From Croceivirga thetidis (GTDB taxonomy: Bacteria; Bacteroidota; Bacteroidia; Flavobacteriales; Flavobacteriaceae), in assembly GCF_012272815.1 (NCBI RefSeq), contig NZ_JAAWWL010000001.1:576929-640928 (forward strand): 64,000 nt of DNA, written 5' to 3'. Shown piece by piece: positions 37,876 through 45,667 of this stretch. The notes beneath the pieces were generated by a model that was given only the letters and a program-made list of their open reading frames with translations, was not told the DNA's origin and did not search any database. The translations under genes were made by a program, and so were the position numbers. Position 1 is the stretch's first letter, and each line of letters begins with the position of its first letter.

Positions 37876-38813
37876 AGGTTTTACATGTTGACACCAACCA
37901 TACCCTGCTCATTGAACAGTTTAAGGAGCTTGGTTTTGAGAATGATGAAGATTACAAGTCCTCAAAAGAGGATATTGAGAAAAAGATTTCGGCTTATGAT
38001 GGATTGATAATTAGAAGCCGTTTTACAATTGATTCTAAATTTTTGGATACCGCCACAAACTTGAAATTCATAGGTCGTGTTGGGGCAGGCTTGGAAAATA
38101 TCGACCTTAAATATGCGCGTTCAAAAAACATTTTCATAGCTGCTGCAGCAGAGGGTAACCGTAATGCTGTAGGCGAACATGCCTTAGGCATGTTGCTTAG
38201 CCTAATGAACAAATTGAATAAGGCAAACCGAGAGGTTAAAAAAGGAAAATGGGACAGGGAAGGAAGTCGTGGCGTTGAACTTGAGGGTAAAACTGTCGGC
38301 ATTATCGGTTACGGCAATATGGGGAAAGCCTTTGCCAAAAAATTAATGGGTTTTGATGTGGATGAAGTTATCTGCTATGATATTATCGGCGGAGTTGGAG
38401 ATGAAAACGCCAGACAGGTGGGAATTTTGGAATTTCAAAATCGTGCTGATGTGGTGAGTTTGCATGTTCCACAGACAGAGTTAACCATGAAAATGATAAA
38501 TACCGAATTTATCAATGCCTTTGAAAAACCATTTTGGTTCTTAAATACCGCCCGAGGAAGTTGTGTGGTAACCAAAGATTTGGTGTCCGCTCTCAAATCG
38601 GGCAAAATACTTGGGGCGGGTCTCGACGTGCTTGAATATGAGAAGAAATCATTTGATTTTGGCGACTTTTTTTCGAACAAGCCAAAGCCTTTTAAATATT
38701 TGCGCAAAGCAAAGAATGTACTCCTAACCCCACACGTTGCTGGATGGACCGTGGAAAGCAAAGAAAAATTAGCGCAGACAATTGTCGACAAGGTGAAGGC
38801 AGAATTTTGCTAA
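37872..38813 (+). CDS. D-2-hydroxyacid dehydrogenase (phosphoglycerate dehydrogenase-like)
   Basis: NAD-dependent D-2-hydroxyacid dehydrogenase, 313 residues, without the C-terminal ACT domain of long SerA forms. The NAD-binding Rossmann motif is GIIGYGNMGKAFAKK. The catalytic triad region shows Arg in NTARGSCVV, Glu in LDVLEYEKKSF and His in LTPHVAGWTVES. It could be a short SerA-type 3-phosphoglycerate dehydrogenase or a glyoxylate/hydroxypyruvate reductase; the sequence alone does not decide. It is the last gene of the ksgA operon. Confidence 0.82.
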   Translation: MKVLHVDTNHTLLIEQFKELGFENDEDYKSSKEDIEKKISAYDGLIIRSRFTIDSKFLDTATNLKFIGRVGAGLENIDLKYARSKNIFIAAAAEGNRNAVGEHALGMLLSLMNKLNKANREVKKGKWDREGSRGVELEGKTVGIIGYGNMGKAFAKKLMGFDVDEVICYDIIGGVGDENARQVGILEFQNRADVVSLHVPQTELTMKMINTEFINAFEKPFWFLNTARGSCVVTKDLVSALKSGKILGAGLDVLEYEKKSFDFGDFFSNKPKPFKYLRKAKNVLLTPHVAGWTVESKEKLAQTIVDKVKAEFC

Positions 38814-38821
38814 ATTAGAGT

Positions 38822-39238
38822 GTGAAGAAGACCATCTTTGTCTTTTCGGCCCTCATTGTTTCATTACTTGTCCTTTTTCAATTGGGCAAATATTCATTCC
38901 TTTCGGGTAGTACCTCAATCGAGCTTATAATTTCAATTGTTGCTATTGTTTTTTTGGGTATTGGTCTCTATATCAATCAACAAAAAAAGAAACAACTCCA
39001 ACAGGACTCATTTACCATAGATTTCAAAAAAATTCAAGAGTTGGGTATAAGCAATCGTGAATACGAAGTACTGATGGAGATTTCCAAAGGACTTTCCAAT
39101 AAAGAAATTGGTGAAAAATTACATATCTCCGAAAGTACGATCAAAACCCATGTTTCCAACCTACTTATCAAACTAGATGCAAAAAGAAGAACACAGGCGA
39201 TACAAAAAGCAAAAGAACTTCAAATAATCACCACTTAG
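38822..39238 (+). CDS. Membrane-tethered LuxR-type regulator
   Basis: Protein of 138 residues. Two N-terminal transmembrane helices (about 5-25 and 33-52) are followed by a Lys/Gln linker and a C-terminal GerE/LuxR helix-turn-helix (about 70-135): ISNREYEVLMEISKGLSNKEIGEKL then SESTIKTHVSNLLIKLDAKRR. There is no receiver or ligand domain, so any signal must come through the membrane segment or a partner. The start is GTG at 38822, 8 bp after the dehydrogenase stop. The DUF4199 membrane gene follows after a 101-bp gap with repeats, a common pairing in flavobacteria. Confidence 0.83.
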   Translation: MKKTIFVFSALIVSLLVLFQLGKYSFLSGSTSIELIISIVAIVFLGIGLYINQQKKKQLQQDSFTIDFKKIQELGISNREYEVLMEISKGLSNKEIGEKLHISESTIKTHVSNLLIKLDAKRRTQAIQKAKELQIITT

Positions 39239-39245
39239 ACCTGCT

Positions 39246-39299
39246 TTCCTACCTAAGTACTAGCAATTTGGTACTTTAGTATGAGTCGGTTCCTACCTA
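39246..39299. promoter_or_regulatory. Repeat-rich region upstream of the DUF4199 gene
   Basis: TTCCTACCTA occurs twice (39246-39255 and 39290-39299), and between the copies lies the dyad AAGTAC-N10-GTACTT (39255-39276). This fits an operator for the LuxR-type regulator encoded just upstream; binding is inferred from position only. Confidence 0.35.
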
Positions 39300-39339
39300 T
39301 TGAGACTAGTTTTGGCCTAAACCTTTAAATAAGAAAATC

Positions 39340-39846
39340 ATGAAAAAAACTATTATTAAATATGGCGCTTTTGGTGCCATAGCCATCTGTGTTCTTTTTT
39401 TGCTCTCGTGGTATGTAATGGACGATTTGAGCTTTGCTTCGCAAGAAGTGCTGGGTTACGCCTCGATGATCATTGCGTTGCTTTTTGTGTTCTTTGGAAT
39501 CAAACATTACCGAGATAACGAAAACAATGGAAAAGTTGCCTTTAAAAAGGCACTGACCATTGGGGTTTTAATCAGTCTTATAACTGCAGTAGTATTTGGT
39601 ATTTTAGATGTGATTTACACTGAAGTATTGAATCCTACATTTATGGATGACTATTACAATGCCTCGGTTGAACAAATGAAAGTCTCAATGTCGCCAGAAG
39701 AATTCAAGGTGAAATTGGCAGAACTTGAATCTCAAAAAGAACTTTTTACCAACCCACTCTTTAGTTTTGGATTGATGACCATGACCGTTTTTGTCATTGG
39801 TTTTATTATTTCCTTAATTTCTTCCTTGATTCTTCAACGTAAATAA
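39340..39846 (+). CDS. DUF4199 family membrane protein
   Basis: Membrane protein of 168 residues with four predicted transmembrane helices (about 8-28, 33-53, 65-87 and 140-162) and a central hydrophilic segment with the conserved family region (MDDYYNASVEQMK...). DUF4199 proteins are common in Bacteroidota and have no known function. In many genomes they sit beside a small LuxR-type regulator, as here, so the regulator probably controls this gene. Confidence 0.8.
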   Translation: MKKTIIKYGAFGAIAICVLFLLSWYVMDDLSFASQEVLGYASMIIALLFVFFGIKHYRDNENNGKVAFKKALTIGVLISLITAVVFGILDVIYTEVLNPTFMDDYYNASVEQMKVSMSPEEFKVKLAELESQKELFTNPLFSFGLMTMTVFVIGFIISLISSLILQRK

Positions 39847-39852
39847 ATTGAC

Positions 39853-40308
39853 ATGACCATAGACGCCAAAACAGTAGACGAGTATATTTCAAAAGTACCA
39901 TCAGAACGAACCGAAGCAATTTCAAAACTAAGGGAAACCGTTCGTGATAATTTACCAACAGGATTCGAAGAAGGAATTGGTTACAAAATGATAGCGTATT
40001 ATGTGCCGCATTCAAAATATCCTGACGGGTACCACTGTGACCCAAAAGTGCCTTTGCCCTTTATTAATATTGCCTCGCAAAAGAATTTCATAGCACTTTA
40101 CCATTCTGGTATCTACGCCGATAAAAAACTATTGGATTGGTTTGTAGGTGAATATCCAAAACACGTGAAAACGAAATTGGATATGGGTAAGAGTTGCATT
40201 CGATTTAAAAAAATAGCAAATATTCCATACGTGTTGATTGGGGAACTGTGCAAAAAAATGACAGCTGATCAGTGGATTGCATTATATGAGAAAAACGTAA
40301 AACAATGA
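39853..40308 (+). CDS. DUF1801 domain protein
   Basis: Cytoplasmic protein of 151 residues with a DUF1801 (YdhG-like) fold: TVDEYISKVPSERTEAISKLRETV at the N-terminus, then GIGYKMIAYYVPH and the substrate-pocket-like block FINIASQKNFIALYHSGIY and GKSCIRFKKIANIP. The family has an SH3/frataxin-like alpha-beta fold; its function is not established. It starts 6 bp after the DUF4199 gene and overlaps the VOC gene by 4 bp. Confidence 0.8.
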   Translation: MTIDAKTVDEYISKVPSERTEAISKLRETVRDNLPTGFEEGIGYKMIAYYVPHSKYPDGYHCDPKVPLPFINIASQKNFIALYHSGIYADKKLLDWFVGEYPKHVKTKLDMGKSCIRFKKIANIPYVLIGELCKKMTADQWIALYEKNVKQ

Positions 40309-40691
40309 ACAAAAGAGTAACAGGCCTAGGTGGGTTTTTCTTCAAAACCAAAGACCCAGATGGCATTAAAAATTGGTACAAAAAGCACTTAGGGATACCT
40401 ACCGACCAATACGGATGGAGTTTTTGGTGGAAAGACAAGGAGGGTAAAGATTGTATGACGCAATGGAGCCCGTTCAAGGATGACACCGAGTATTTCAATC
40501 CGAGCGAAAAACAGTTCATGATGAACTTTAGAGTGGAAAACTTAAAAGAGTTATTGGCCGAACTTAAAAAAGAGGGTGTTACAATTATTGGTGAAGTTGA
40601 AGAATACGACTACGGCAAATTCGGTTGGATCCTTGATCCTGAAGGCAACAAAATTGAGCTTTGGGAACCTGTTGATAAAGCCTTTCTGTAA
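40305..40691 (+). CDS. VOC (glyoxalase/bleomycin-resistance fold) protein
   Basis: Small vicinal-oxygen-chelate protein of 128 residues. Paired beta-alpha-beta-beta-beta units run GFFFKTKDPDGIKNWYKKHLGI and FMMNFRVENLKELLAELKKEGV, and end with the metal-ligand strand WILDPEGNKIELWEP (Glu). The family covers glyoxalases, dioxygenases and resistance proteins; the substrate cannot be predicted. It overlaps DUF1801 by 4 bp, forming a short operon. Confidence 0.83.
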   Translation: MNKRVTGLGGFFFKTKDPDGIKNWYKKHLGIPTDQYGWSFWWKDKEGKDCMTQWSPFKDDTEYFNPSEKQFMMNFRVENLKELLAELKKEGVTIIGEVEEYDYGKFGWILDPEGNKIELWEPVDKAFL

Positions 40692-40744
40692 CTAATGATT
40701 TATTTTTTACATTTAGGTTCTATTAACCAATCAAATTAAAAATC

Positions 40745-41185
40745 ATGTCTGAAGACAACAAAGATTTAGGTGATAAGGCAGAAGAAGCTTTTGACAAGGC
40801 AAAGGACGCTGCAAAAGAAGCTGCAGAGGATGCCAAAGAGGCTGCAAGTGATTTCAAAGAAGAAGCTAAAAAAACAGCCAGCGAATTCAGCGAAGGATTG
40901 AATAATGCAGTTGGTGGGGGTGATAATAAAAAAATTCTCGCTGGTATTCTTGCAATAATTCTTGGGTCTTTAGGAATTCATAAGTTTATTCTTGGGTATC
41001 AGAAAGAAGGTTTTATAATGCTTGGTGTAACCCTTTTAGGCTATGCAACAAGTTGCATTGTTGTTGGGGCGTTTTTCTTTTGGATTCCGGGATTAATTGG
41101 ATTAATCGAAGGAATTATTTATTTGACGAAGTCAGATGAGGAATTTTACAACACATACCAAGTGGGCAAAAAGCCTTGGTTCTAA
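40745..41185 (+). CDS. TM2-domain protein with amphipathic helical N-terminus
   Basis: Protein of 146 residues. The first 60 residues are a highly charged Lys/Glu/Ala helix of 11-mer-like repeats (EAFDKAKDAAKEAAEDAKEA), resembling apolipoprotein or LEA-type helices. They are followed by a TM2 domain (about 62-130) with two transmembrane helices and a GSLGIHKFILGYQKEG turn. No signal peptide. The terminal YNTYQVGKKPWF is polar. It stands alone with its own terminator. Confidence 0.82.
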   Translation: MSEDNKDLGDKAEEAFDKAKDAAKEAAEDAKEAASDFKEEAKKTASEFSEGLNNAVGGGDNKKILAGILAIILGSLGIHKFILGYQKEGFIMLGVTLLGYATSCIVVGAFFFWIPGLIGLIEGIIYLTKSDEEFYNTYQVGKKPWF

Positions 41186-41192
41186 AAATAAT

Positions 41193-41223
41193 AAGGTCAG
41201 AAATTAACGCTGGCCTTTTTTAT
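41193..41223 (+). terminator. Intrinsic terminator after the TM2 gene
   Basis: Stem AAGGTCAG / CTGGCCTT (one G-T pair) with a 9-nt loop and a run of T's, starting 8 bp past the TM2 stop. Confidence 0.8.
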
Positions 41224-41240
41224 TTCAATTTATCATCGTA

Positions 41241-41252
41241 ATATTGCAATAT
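41241..41252 (+). promoter_or_regulatory. Palindromic operator candidate of the arsR operon
   Basis: ATATTGCAATAT, a perfect 12-bp palindrome, lies 10 bp before the arsR ATG (41263). ArsR-family repressors bind imperfect A/T-rich dyads at this position, so autoregulation is likely. No clear -33/-7 pair was identified. Confidence 0.5.
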
Positions 41253-41262
41253 ATAATTTTAC

Positions 41263-41586
41263 ATGGGAGCAACTAAAACACATATTTTCTCTCCGCGACA
41301 TAATGAGCTTGCAAAAATTGCCAAGGTAATGGCGCATCCTGCAAGGGTAGCTATCCTTGAATATATAAGCAAACAAGAGAATTGTATTTGTACCGATCTC
41401 GTAGATGAAATTGGTTTGGCCCAACCCACTATATCCCAACACCTTAATGAAATAAAAAAAGTAGGACTACTCGATGGAACCTTCGAAGGAAAAAATCTCT
41501 GTTATTGCATTAACAAAGAAAGATGGGGCCACGTACAAGAGTTATTATCCTCCTTTTTTGTAAATATTAATCTAAATTGTTGTTAG
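41263..41586 (+). CDS. arsR: ArsR/SmtB-family transcriptional regulator
   Basis: Winged-helix metalloid-responsive repressor of 107 residues. A Cys pair (NCICTDLVDE) lies at the start of the DNA-binding region, at the place of the CxC site in ArsR, followed by the recognition helix QPTISQHLNEIKKVGLL and the wing (EGKNLCYCINKERW, another CxC). The protein ends NINLNCC, a Cys-Cys terminus shared with the next two genes. It heads a five-gene operon, with the next start 1 bp downstream. Arsenite or antimonite would release it from the operator. Confidence 0.9.
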   Translation: MGATKTHIFSPRHNELAKIAKVMAHPARVAILEYISKQENCICTDLVDEIGLAQPTISQHLNEIKKVGLLDGTFEGKNLCYCINKERWGHVQELLSSFFVNINLNCC

Positions 41587-41587
41587 C

Positions 41588-42079
41588 ATGATAACATCGG
41601 AATTCTTATCCTTACTCGAAGACCATAAAAACAAAAGTTTACTATTTGAGTACCAACCCGGACAATTGGTGCCGGCGAATTACCACATTACCGAGGTAAA
41701 AAATATTGCCATTGAATCGGTGGATTGCGGTGCTGGAACCGATGCCTGGAAGGAGACCATAATCCAACTTTGGGAAAGTCCATCAGAAATCGGAAAAACC
41801 GAATTTATGAGCTCATACAAAGCACTTGGTATTTTGAATAAGGTTGATAAAATGAGGGCAATGGACCGTGAGGCCGAATTAAAAATTGAATACAGTAATG
41901 ACCAATTCCATACGGCACAATTATTCATTGATGACTACACTTGGAACAATGAAAAGTTAGTTTTCAAGCTATCTATCAAAAAGACGGACTGCAAAGCAAA
42001 AGAGACCTGTGGCGTTCCAACTGAGGCAGTTGTAAAATCAGGAGCTTCTTCTTGTGCTCCAGGAAGCGGTTGTTGTTAA
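41588..42079 (+). CDS. DUF6428 family protein of arsenic-type operons
   Basis: Cytoplasmic protein of 163 residues, matching (from memory) DUF6428, a family seen beside arsR in Bacteroidota. The body opens SEFLSLLEDHKNKSLLFEYQPG and has a CGAG segment. The last 31 residues are cysteine-rich with five Cys (CKAKETCGV, then SSCAPGSGCC), suggesting a metalloid- or metal-binding tail. Function unknown. It starts one base after arsR. Confidence 0.75.
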   Translation: MITSEFLSLLEDHKNKSLLFEYQPGQLVPANYHITEVKNIAIESVDCGAGTDAWKETIIQLWESPSEIGKTEFMSSYKALGILNKVDKMRAMDREAELKIEYSNDQFHTAQLFIDDYTWNNEKLVFKLSIKKTDCKAKETCGVPTEAVVKSGASSCAPGSGCC

Positions 42080-42086
42080 TATTTCT

Positions 42087-42662
42087 ATGGAAGTCATATT
42101 TCTCATAACGGCAATTTCACTTTTCACCTATATGGTCCTTGCCACCTATGATGGGCTTTACCTACATCTTTGGAAGTATCAGCTATACAATAGAATTGAA
42201 AGTAAATTAGAACACTTAACCCATACCTTAAGGGCTATACTTTTCCCTTTAATTGTCATTTTCTTGGTATTAAATCAACAGAATTTCTTTTGGTTCTTAA
42301 TTGGGTTATTATTGGTCGTAATCGATTTTGTTATTCTTGCTATCGATGCACATTCTGAAGAGGACAGCCGGAAATTTATGGGAGGATTGCCTAAACAAGA
42401 ATACATTCTCCATTTGTTTGCAAATGCAACCCATTATGGGTTAGTCGTATTGATAATCGCCCTTAAAATTAGATTTACTGAAAATACCCTTCTTTTTATT
42501 TCAGAAATTGATTATTCGAGTTTAGCGGGAAGAACGTTGCTATTCGTTGCTGAAAATGCTGTGCCTGGGGCATTTATTTTGGCCCTTTTACACATTTTGC
42601 TTGCTATTGAAGGTCCTAGAAACTTTCTGCACAATCAAAGGATTAAAGTAAACTGTTGTTAA
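42087..42662 (+). CDS. Uncharacterised membrane protein with Cys-Cys terminus
   Basis: Integral membrane protein of 191 residues with five predicted helices: about 2-22 (FLITAISLFTYMVLA), 45-64, 68-88 (FLIGLLLVVIDFVIL), 113-133 (YGLVVLIIALKI) and 158-180 (AFILALLHILLAIEG). It ends in KVNCC. I chose ATG 42087, 7 bp past the DUF6428 stop; an earlier in-frame GTG (42054) would overlap that gene and add non-membrane residues. It is not a recognisable ArsB, ACR3 or ArsP permease and is too small for them. It sits where a pump would be expected in such operons. Confidence 0.65.
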   Translation: MEVIFLITAISLFTYMVLATYDGLYLHLWKYQLYNRIESKLEHLTHTLRAILFPLIVIFLVLNQQNFFWFLIGLLLVVIDFVILAIDAHSEEDSRKFMGGLPKQEYILHLFANATHYGLVVLIIALKIRFTENTLLFISEIDYSSLAGRTLLFVAENAVPGAFILALLHILLAIEGPRNFLHNQRIKVNCC

Positions 42663-42681
42663 ATCTATAGTTCTAAAACCG

Positions 42682-43173
42682 ATGGTAATAAGAAGAATGT
42701 CATCCACCGATTGGCCCAAAGTTGGCCAGATTTATGCCGAGGGAATATCAACCGGAATTGCCACTTTTGAAACCACTGTCCCAGATTACAAAAGTTGGGA
42801 TGTTGCCCATATTGACGAATGTCGTTTAATTGCTGAATCTGAAAACGAAATACTTGGTTGGGCGGCACTTTCACCCGTATCAAGCAGATGTGTCTATGGC
42901 GGGGTCGCAGAAGTCAGTGTTTATATTGGCAAAAATGCCCGAGGAAAAGGAGTTGGAAAGGCGTTGATGGAAAAACTTATTGTGGAGAGCGAAAATGCCG
43001 GATATTGGACCTTACAATCAGGTATCTTTCCTCAAAACCAAGCGAGCATTAAACTACACGAAAAGGTAGGTTTTCGATTTTTAGGTAAACGAGAAAAAGT
43101 GGGCAAAACCAAAGACGGGATATGGATGGATAATCTTTTATTTGAGAAACGAAGTAAAATCGTCGGTATCTAA
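42682..43173 (+). CDS. arsN: GNAT acetyltransferase (ArsN1/phosphinothricin acetyltransferase-like)
   Basis: GNAT N-acetyltransferase of 163 residues: MVIRRMSSTDWPKVGQIYAEGI, the catalytic-base region TFETTVPDYKSW, the acetyl-CoA loop KNARGKGVGKALMEKL and the C-terminal LHEKVGFRFLGKREKVG. These match the phosphinothricin/arsinothricin acetyltransferase (ArsN1) group, which occurs in ars operons and inactivates arsinothricin, and the operon position supports this. Whether the substrate is arsinothricin or methionine sulfoximine cannot be told here. Confidence 0.75.
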   Translation: MVIRRMSSTDWPKVGQIYAEGISTGIATFETTVPDYKSWDVAHIDECRLIAESENEILGWAALSPVSSRCVYGGVAEVSVYIGKNARGKGVGKALMEKLIVESENAGYWTLQSGIFPQNQASIKLHEKVGFRFLGKREKVGKTKDGIWMDNLLFEKRSKIVGI

Positions 43174-43187
43174 TAATTCTATTTGCT

Positions 43188-43817
43188 ATGAACCAAGACA
43201 AACTATTTATTGAACTGGAGAAAACAATTAATTCCTTAAATGCCAAAACCATTTCCAAAGAGCGCATGTCGGTTCTTCAACCCCTTGTTGATTACATCAT
43301 TCAAAAACGAGGTCAAAAGGAAGAAATTCGATTGAATTTCATTTGCACCCATAATTCAAGAAGAAGTCATTTATCACAGATATGGGCTCAGACCATGGCT
43401 CATTATTTTAATGTGGATAACTTAAGCTGCTATTCTGGAGGAACAGAGGCAACAGCAATGTTTCCAAAAGTGGGTGAAACCTTAACCTATCAAGGCTTTG
43501 AAATTTTAAAACTTTCGGATGACCAAAACCCTATATATGCAGTTAACTATTCAGGTAACAAACATCCTGTTATTTGTTTTTCTAAAACGTATGATGATTC
43601 GTTCAATCCCGATTCCGGCTTTGGAGCTATTATGACATGTGATTCTGCGAATGAAGCTTGCCCAATGGTTGTAGGGGCAGAAGCACGTTTTCCAATCACC
43701 TACGAAGACCCTAAGGCCTTTGATGGAACCGAACAACAGAGTGAAAAATACTTAGAACGAAGTATTCAGATTGCCACTGAACTTTTTTGGGTCTTTCAAT
43801 CCGTTTCTGAAGCTTGA
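43188..43817 (+). CDS. arsC: Low-molecular-weight phosphatase-fold arsenate reductase-like protein
   Basis: Protein of 209 residues, somewhat longer than LMW-PTP-type ArsC. It has a 40-residue N-terminal extension before the phosphatase loop FICTHNSRRSHLSQIWAQ (C-x5-R). A second Cys pair with 7-residue spacing (TCDSANEACP) occurs where thioredoxin-coupled ArsC uses Cys82 and Cys89, and the C-terminal helix has the usual ERSIQIATELF. Arsenate reductase activity using thioredoxin is likely, protein phosphatase activity is the alternative. Its last 22 bases overlap the convergent acyltransferase gene. Confidence 0.8.
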   Translation: MNQDKLFIELEKTINSLNAKTISKERMSVLQPLVDYIIQKRGQKEEIRLNFICTHNSRRSHLSQIWAQTMAHYFNVDNLSCYSGGTEATAMFPKVGETLTYQGFEILKLSDDQNPIYAVNYSGNKHPVICFSKTYDDSFNPDSGFGAIMTCDSANEACPMVVGAEARFPITYEDPKAFDGTEQQSEKYLERSIQIATELFWVFQSVSEA

Positions 43818-45613
43818 CCTTCTGAATGTTTACGTTCCAGCTCGGCTTGAAATTCTTCCATAACCGGTTTTACCGTACTCTCCGGTAAATCAGCAATTTT
43901 AATGTACATCAAACCATCAACTGCATTGTTAAATAATGGGTCGACATTAAAGGCAACAACTTTGGCGTTTTGTTTGATGTACTTTTTGATTAGAACAGGA
44001 AGCCTTAGGCTTCCAGGTTCCACTTCTTCAATCAAGCGATCAAATTTGTTCAAATCGGCTTCTGTCTCATCAAAGACAAATTCCTTATCGGCATCTTTCA
44101 ATTGTACCTTAAACTCTTTTTTGGGACGAATATATTGCGCTACATAAGGATCCCAATAATGCGATTTCATAAATTCAATCATCAACGATTTCGAGAAATT
44201 CGAAAATTGATTACTAATACTTACACCGCCTATTAGATATTTATGTTCAGGATGTCGAAGTGTTGTATGTACTATGCCTTTCCAAAGTAAAAAGAGTGGC
44301 ATTGGTTTTTGTTGATATTCTTTTACGATGTATGCCCTACCCATTTCAATGGATTTCGACATCATACCATACAATTCAGGCTCAAAACGAAAGAGATCTT
44401 GAAGGTAAAAACCATCTATTCCGTGGTCTTTAAAAATAGTGGAACCCAGACCCATTCGATAGGCTCCAACCAAGTTTTTGTCGTTATCATCCCAAAGGAA
44501 TAAATGATGATAGTACGAGTCAAAACCATCCAGATCAACTGCGTTGTTCGTTCCTTCCCCGACTTCACGAAAGGTAATCTCACGTTGTCTTCCTATTTCT
44601 TGGAGCAAAAAAGGCATGTCTTTGGCCTGTGCCAGATATACCTCATAATTTTTACTCTGTAATAAACGAAGATCTTTTTCCCGCAACTTTTCAATCTCAC
44701 CTTGCAAAACTTCAGTTCGAACTGCAGAGGCAATTTTTTTGGTCGGTTTTGGAATTTTTATGCTAGTTGGCACTTTATCAATCAAACGTTCCTTCTCAAA
44801 AACATTGGCCAATAAATAGGTTTTTTTACGGAGCAACTCGGTAAAATCCTCTAGACTCTCTGCCTCTTTTTGGTTGGCCACAGAAATGGGTTGGCCTATG
44901 CGTACCTTAATCGGTCTTCTTCGTTGGGTCGTTAACTCAGAAGGTAATTTGGCCGTTCTAAAAACATCATTGATTTTGGACAAACGATAAAACAAACGGC
45001 TGTTTTTAGCATGGAAATATATGGGAACAACAGGTACCTCTGCCTTACGAATCAATTTTAAGGCAGCCTCTTCCCAAGGGCGGTCTACCACCAATTTATC
45101 ATCGCGATAGGTAGATACTTCTCCAGCAGGGAAAATACCTAAGGGGTGCCCTTCTTTGATATGTTTCAGTGCACTTTTAAAACCCATAACACTGCTTTTG
45201 GCATCTTTATGGTTTTCAAAAGGATTCACCGGCATTATGTAAGGCTTCAGGGGTGCAATACGGTGTAAAAGGAAATTGGCTATAATCTTAAAATCATCCC
45301 GCTGTGATAGCATAAGTTTTAGCAAAAGAACACCATCTATACCCCCTAAAGGGTGATTTGAAATGGTAATGTAAGGTCCGGATTTAGGTAAGCGCTTAAA
45401 CTCCTCTTCAACAAGTTCAAAATCAATATCGTAATGCTCTAAAATGGTATCGCAAAAATCAGGGCCTGGGAGATTTTTATGCTTTTTATAAAATCGATTG
45501 AGGTTCGAAATACGGGTTATCTTCATCAACAACCATCCGATGAACGTTCCAAAAACACCATAACGGTCAAGATTTATAACCTTGGCCACCTCTTTCGCCG
45601 TAACCAGCCCCAT
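43796..45613 (-). CDS. olsF: Bifunctional acyltransferase (OlsF-like, PlsC + GNAT)
   Basis: Fusion of 605 residues. The N-terminal half is a PlsC-type glycerolipid acyltransferase with the HPxxGxD motif (ISNHPLGGIDGVLL) and a downstream FPAGEVST. The C-terminal half (about 320-560) is a GNAT-like hemolysin/ornithine N-acyltransferase domain (EVYLAQAKDMPFLLQEIGRQRE, EMGRAYIVKEYQQKP). This layout matches OlsF, which in Flavobacterium and Serratia makes ornithine lipids, the C-terminal domain forming the amide bond and the N-terminal domain the ester. It is a standalone gene whose 3' end overlaps arsC by 22 bp. Confidence 0.8.
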   Translation of the reverse strand: MGLVTAKEVAKVINLDRYGVFGTFIGWLLMKITRISNLNRFYKKHKNLPGPDFCDTILEHYDIDFELVEEEFKRLPKSGPYITISNHPLGGIDGVLLLKLMLSQRDDFKIIANFLLHRIAPLKPYIMPVNPFENHKDAKSSVMGFKSALKHIKEGHPLGIFPAGEVSTYRDDKLVVDRPWEEAALKLIRKAEVPVVPIYFHAKNSRLFYRLSKINDVFRTAKLPSELTTQRRRPIKVRIGQPISVANQKEAESLEDFTELLRKKTYLLANVFEKERLIDKVPTSIKIPKPTKKIASAVRTEVLQGEIEKLREKDLRLLQSKNYEVYLAQAKDMPFLLQEIGRQREITFREVGEGTNNAVDLDGFDSYYHHLFLWDDNDKNLVGAYRMGLGSTIFKDHGIDGFYLQDLFRFEPELYGMMSKSIEMGRAYIVKEYQQKPMPLFLLWKGIVHTTLRHPEHKYLIGGVSISNQFSNFSKSLMIEFMKSHYWDPYVAQYIRPKKEFKVQLKDADKEFVFDETEADLNKFDRLIEEVEPGSLRLPVLIKKYIKQNAKVVAFNVDPLFNNAVDGLMYIKIADLPESTVKPVMEEFQAELERKHSEGQASETD

Positions 45614-45667
45614 TGATTTGATTTAGTTGGTAGACTGTAAATATAGACAATTAGGCGGGGGCCATTA

